Assembly (NCBI RefSeq): GCF_937999985.1
Contig: NZ_CALLDG010000005.1
Coordinates: forward strand, 1 to 17,307
DNA length: 17,307 nucleotides
Source: an uncultured Corynebacterium sp.
GTDB taxonomy: Bacteria; Actinomycetota; Actinomycetes; Mycobacteriales; Mycobacteriaceae
Direction: 5' to 3'
Shown here: in pieces, positions 14,410 through 17,307 of the stretch
How positions within the stretch are numbered: position 1 is the first letter of the stretch
How the letters are laid out: each line of letters begins with the position of its first letter
Position numbers and translations under genes: made by a program
Notes under the pieces: generated by a model
Database searches by the model: none
Told to the model about the DNA's origin: nothing
Seen by the model: only the letters and a program-made list of their open reading frames with translations

Positions 14410-17307
14410 CTAGCTGACGTCCATGTCAGCATCCGGACGCTCGTCACGGGACAGGTTGATGCCCAGAGCTGCGTTAGCGTTCTCCAGCTCATCGTCATCG
14501 TCAGAGGACAGCTCCATCGGGGTGCCGTCGGCGGCCAGAACCTCAACGTTCAGGCACAGCGACTGCAGCTCCTTCAGGAGGACCTTGAAGGACTCCGGAA
14601 TGCCAGGATCCGGGATGTTCTCGCCCTTCACGATCGCCTCGTACACCTTCACACGGCCAACCACGTCGTCGGACTTGATGGTCAGGAGCTCCTGCAGGGT
14701 GTAGGCGGCACCGTATGCCTGCATTGCCCACACCTCCATCTCACCGAAGCGCTGGCCACCGAACTGTGCCTTACCGCCCAGCGGCTGCTGGGTAATCATG
14801 GAGTAAGGACCAGTAGAGCGAGCGTGGATCTTCTCGTCGACCAGGTGGTGCAGCTTCAGCATGTACATGTAGCCCACTGCAACCGGGTACGGGAAGGGCT
14901 CGCCGGAGCGGCCGTCAATCAGGTTGGACTTACCGAAGTCGTCGACCTGGCGCTCGCCGTCGCGGTTCGGCAGCGAGGAACGCAGCAGGCCGGACAGCTC
15001 CGCGTTGGAAGCACCGTCGAACACCGGGGTAGCGGTCAGGGAGTCCGCCGGAACCTCGTAAAGCTCCTCCGGCAGGGTCTCCAGCATCTTCTGGATCTTC
15101 GGATCCTGAGAATCGGTGTCGACCTTCCAACCGGCCTTAGCCAGCCAGCCCAGGTGCACCTCGAGGACCTGACCAATGTTCATACGACGCGGCACGCCGT
15201 GGGTGTTCAGGATGATGTCGATCGGAGTACCGTCCGGCAGGAACGGCATGTCCTCCTGCGGCAAGATCTTGCCGACAACACCCTTGTTGCCGTGACGGCC
15301 GGCGAGCTTATCGCCGTCCTGGATCTTGCGCTTCTGGGCGACGTAGACGCGAACCATCTCGTTCACGCCTGCGGCCAGGTCGTCGTCGTCCTCACGGGAG
15401 AACACGCGAACGCCGATGACCTTACCGGTCTCGCCGTGCGGCACCTTCATGGAGGTATCGCGGACCTCGCGTGCCTTCTCGCCGAAGATAGCGCGCAGCA
15501 GGCGCTCTTCCGGAGTCAGCTCGGTCTCACCCTTCGGGGTGACCTTACCGACCAAGATGTCGCCGTCGCGGACGTCAGCGCCGATGCGGACGATACCGCG
15601 TTCGTCCAGGTCGGCCAGGACATCTTCGCCCACGTTAGGAATGTCGCGGGTGATCTCCTCCGGACCCAGCTTGGTGTCGCGGGCGTCAATCTCGTACTCC
15701 TCGATGTGAATCGAGGTCAGAACGTCCTCCTCAACCATGCGCTGGTTCAGGATGATGGCGTCCTCGTAGTTGTGACCTTCCCACGGCATGAAGGCAACCA
15801 GCAGGTTCTTGCCCAGTGCCATCTCGCCGTGGTCGGTGCCCGGGCCGTCGGCCAGAACCTGGCCGGCCTCAACGCGGTCACCCTCGTCCACCAGCGGAGT
15901 CTGGTTGTAGCAGGTGCCCTGGTTGGTGCGCTCGAACTTGCGCAGCATGAAGGTATCGCGCACACCTTCGTCGTCCATGACGGTGATGTAGTCGGCGGAG
16001 ACGTACTCGACCACGCCTGCCTTAGGCGCAATGATCATGTCGCCGGCGTCATAAGCAGCGCGCAGCTCCATACCGGTGCCCACGAACGGAGCCTCGGAGC
16101 GCAGCAGCGGCACAGCCTGACGCTGCATGTTGGCACCCATCAGTGCACGGTTAGCATCGTCGTGCTCGAGGAACGGAATCATAGCGGTTGCCACGGAAAC
16201 CATCTGTCGCGGCGACACGTCCATGTAGTCCACCTCGGTGTACGGGACGACCTCCACGTCGCCGCCGCGCAGGCGCACCTCAATGCGCTCCTCGGTGAAC
16301 CGGTGATTCTCGTCGAACGGGGTGTTCGCCTGAGCAATCACGTGGCGGTCTTCTTCGTCCGCAGTGAAGTAGTAGACCTCGTCGGTGATCTGCCCGTCCA
16401 CAACCTTGCGGTACGGGGTCTCGATGAAGCCGAACGGGTTCACGCGAGCGTAGGAGGAAAGGGAGCCGATCAGACCAATGTTCGGCCCCTCAGGCGTCTC
16501 AATCGGGCACATGCGGCCGTAGTGAGACGGGTGAACGTCGCGGACCTCCAGGCCGGCGCGCTCACGGGACAGACCGCCCGGACCCAGCGCAGACAGGCGG
16601 CGCTTGTGGGTCAGGCCGGACAGGGAGTTGTTCTGGTCCAGGAACTGCGACAGCTGGGAGGTGCCGAAGAACTCGCGGATAGCCGCGGAGACCGGGCGAA
16701 CATTGATCAGGGAGGTCGGCGTGATGGACTCCGCATCCTGGGTGGTCATGCGCTCACGCACAACGCGCTCCATGCGGGACAGACCCACGCGAACCTGGTT
16801 CTGGATCAGCTCGCCGACGGTACGCAGACGACGGTTACCGAAGTGGTCGATGTCGTCGGTATCGATTGGAATCTCGGTGCCATCCGGGGAGGTCATAGAC
16901 TTTTCACCGGCATGCAGGCGCACCAGGTACTCGATTGTGGTCAGGATGTCCTCTTCCGTGAGGGTCATCACGCCATCGGTATCGCCGCCCAGGCCCAGCT
17001 TCCGGTTGACCTTGTAGCGGCCAACCTTGGCCAGGTCGTAGCGCTTCGCCTTGAAGAAAGAGTTCTCCAGCAGAGCCTGCGCGGAGTCGCGCGTCGGGGA
17101 CTCGCCCGGGCGCTGCTTGCGGTAGATCTCCAGCAGGGCCTCGTCGGTGTTGTCCACGCCATCCTTTTCGAGGGTGGACATCATCAGCTCGGAGAAGCCG
17201 AAGCGGTCGGTGATCTCCTGCGTGGTCAGGCCCAGGGCCTTCAGCAGCACGGTGACCGGCTGGCGGCGCTTGCGGTCGATGCGCACGCCGACGGTGTCGC
17301 GCTTGTC
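14410..17307 (-). CDS. rpoB: DNA-directed RNA polymerase subunit beta (5' end outside window)
   Basis: 965 codons plus stop are present; the frame stays open to the window edge, reading D-K-R-D-T-V-G-V-R-I-D-R-K-R-R. A GTG at 17286 is an internal valine, not a start. Full-length homologues are near 1160 residues, so about 200 N-terminal residues lie beyond the edge. The rifampicin pocket (about 16570-16665) reads G-T-S-Q-L-S-Q-F-L-D-Q-N-N-S-L-S-G-L-T-H then K-R-R-L-S-A-L-G. It has the wild-type Asp, His and Ser at the main resistance positions (516, 526 and 531 in E. coli numbering). The later conserved blocks G-R-H-G-N-K-G, M-P-F-L-P-D-G-T-P and G-K-A-Q-F-G-G-Q-R-F-G-E-M-E-V-W-A are intact. 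Confidence 0.99.
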   Translation of the reverse strand, partial: DKRDTVGVRIDRKRRQPVTVLLKALGLTTQEITDRFGFSELMMSTLEKDGVDNTDEALLEIYRKQRPGESPTRDSAQALLENSFFKAKRYDLAKVGRYKVNRKLGLGGDTDGVMTLTEEDILTTIEYLVRLHAGEKSMTSPDGTEIPIDTDDIDHFGNRRLRTVGELIQNQVRVGLSRMERVVRERMTTQDAESITPTSLINVRPVSAAIREFFGTSQLSQFLDQNNSLSGLTHKRRLSALGPGGLSRERAGLEVRDVHPSHYGRMCPIETPEGPNIGLIGSLSSYARVNPFGFIETPYRKVVDGQITDEVYYFTADEEDRHVIAQANTPFDENHRFTEERIEVRLRGGDVEVVPYTEVDYMDVSPRQMVSVATAMIPFLEHDDANRALMGANMQRQAVPLLRSEAPFVGTGMELRAAYDAGDMIIAPKAGVVEYVSADYITVMDDEGVRDTFMLRKFERTNQGTCYNQTPLVDEGDRVEAGQVLADGPGTDHGEMALGKNLLVAFMPWEGHNYEDAIILNQRMVEEDVLTSIHIEEYEIDARDTKLGPEEITRDIPNVGEDVLADLDERGIVRIGADVRDGDILVGKVTPKGETELTPEERLLRAIFGEKAREVRDTSMKVPHGETGKVIGVRVFSREDDDDLAAGVNEMVRVYVAQKRKIQDGDKLAGRHGNKGVVGKILPQEDMPFLPDGTPIDIILNTHGVPRRMNIGQVLEVHLGWLAKAGWKVDTDSQDPKIQKMLETLPEELYEVPADSLTATPVFDGASNAELSGLLRSSLPNRDGERQVDDFGKSNLIDGRSGEPFPYPVAVGYMYMLKLHHLVDEKIHARSTGPYSMITQQPLGGKAQFGGQRFGEMEVWAMQAYGAAYTLQELLTIKSDDVVGRVKVYEAIVKGENIPDPGIPESFKVLLKELQSLCLNVEVLAADGTPMELSSDDDDELENANAALGINLSRDERPDADMDVS

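Overview
The window is a stretch of an actinobacterial chromosome, most likely Corynebacterium. The evidence is the high-GC, C/G-ending codon use, four GTG-started translation and transcription genes (rpsJ, tuf, fusA, rpoC), rifampicin-region and zinc-finger sequences of the RpoB/RpoC type seen in mycolic-acid actinobacteria, and a tuf leader that resembles the C. glutamicum one as I remember it. The genus is an inference from protein and leader similarity; no search was run.

The backbone is the rpoBC - str - S10 series, all on the minus strand. Reading right to left: rpoB (5' end cut by the window edge), rpoC, rpsL, rpsG, fusA, tuf, rpsJ, and the first four codons of rplC. This is the core transcription and translation machinery: RNA polymerase beta and beta', ribosomal proteins S12, S7 and S10, and elongation factors G and Tu. 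The series is split into several apparent transcription units. There is a U-tailed terminator with a branched stem after rpoC, a strong terminator 8 nt after rpsG, a GC hairpin after fusA, and a shared bidirectional terminator after tuf. Long untranslated leaders with inverted repeats precede rpsL, fusA and tuf.

Two accessory blocks on the plus strand interrupt the backbone. Between rpsJ and tuf lies a two-gene unit: a small J-domain-like protein (HPD motif) whose stop codon directly abuts the start of a GntR/HutC-type regulator with a UTRA ligand domain. A short GT...AC inverted repeat sits in their leader and could be the regulator's own operator. Between rpsL and rpoC lies hrpB, a DEAH/DEVH-type ATP-dependent RNA helicase, apparently with a leaderless start. 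Next to it on the minus strand is a short basic protein resembling DUF4236.

Most of the window is ordinary, highly conserved housekeeping sequence. The points most worth following are the J-domain/GntR pair and its putative operator, the structured leaders of tuf, fusA and rpsL, and the long divergent gap (367-1123) between rpsJ and the J-domain gene. I did not find anything I could defend as a wholly new system.
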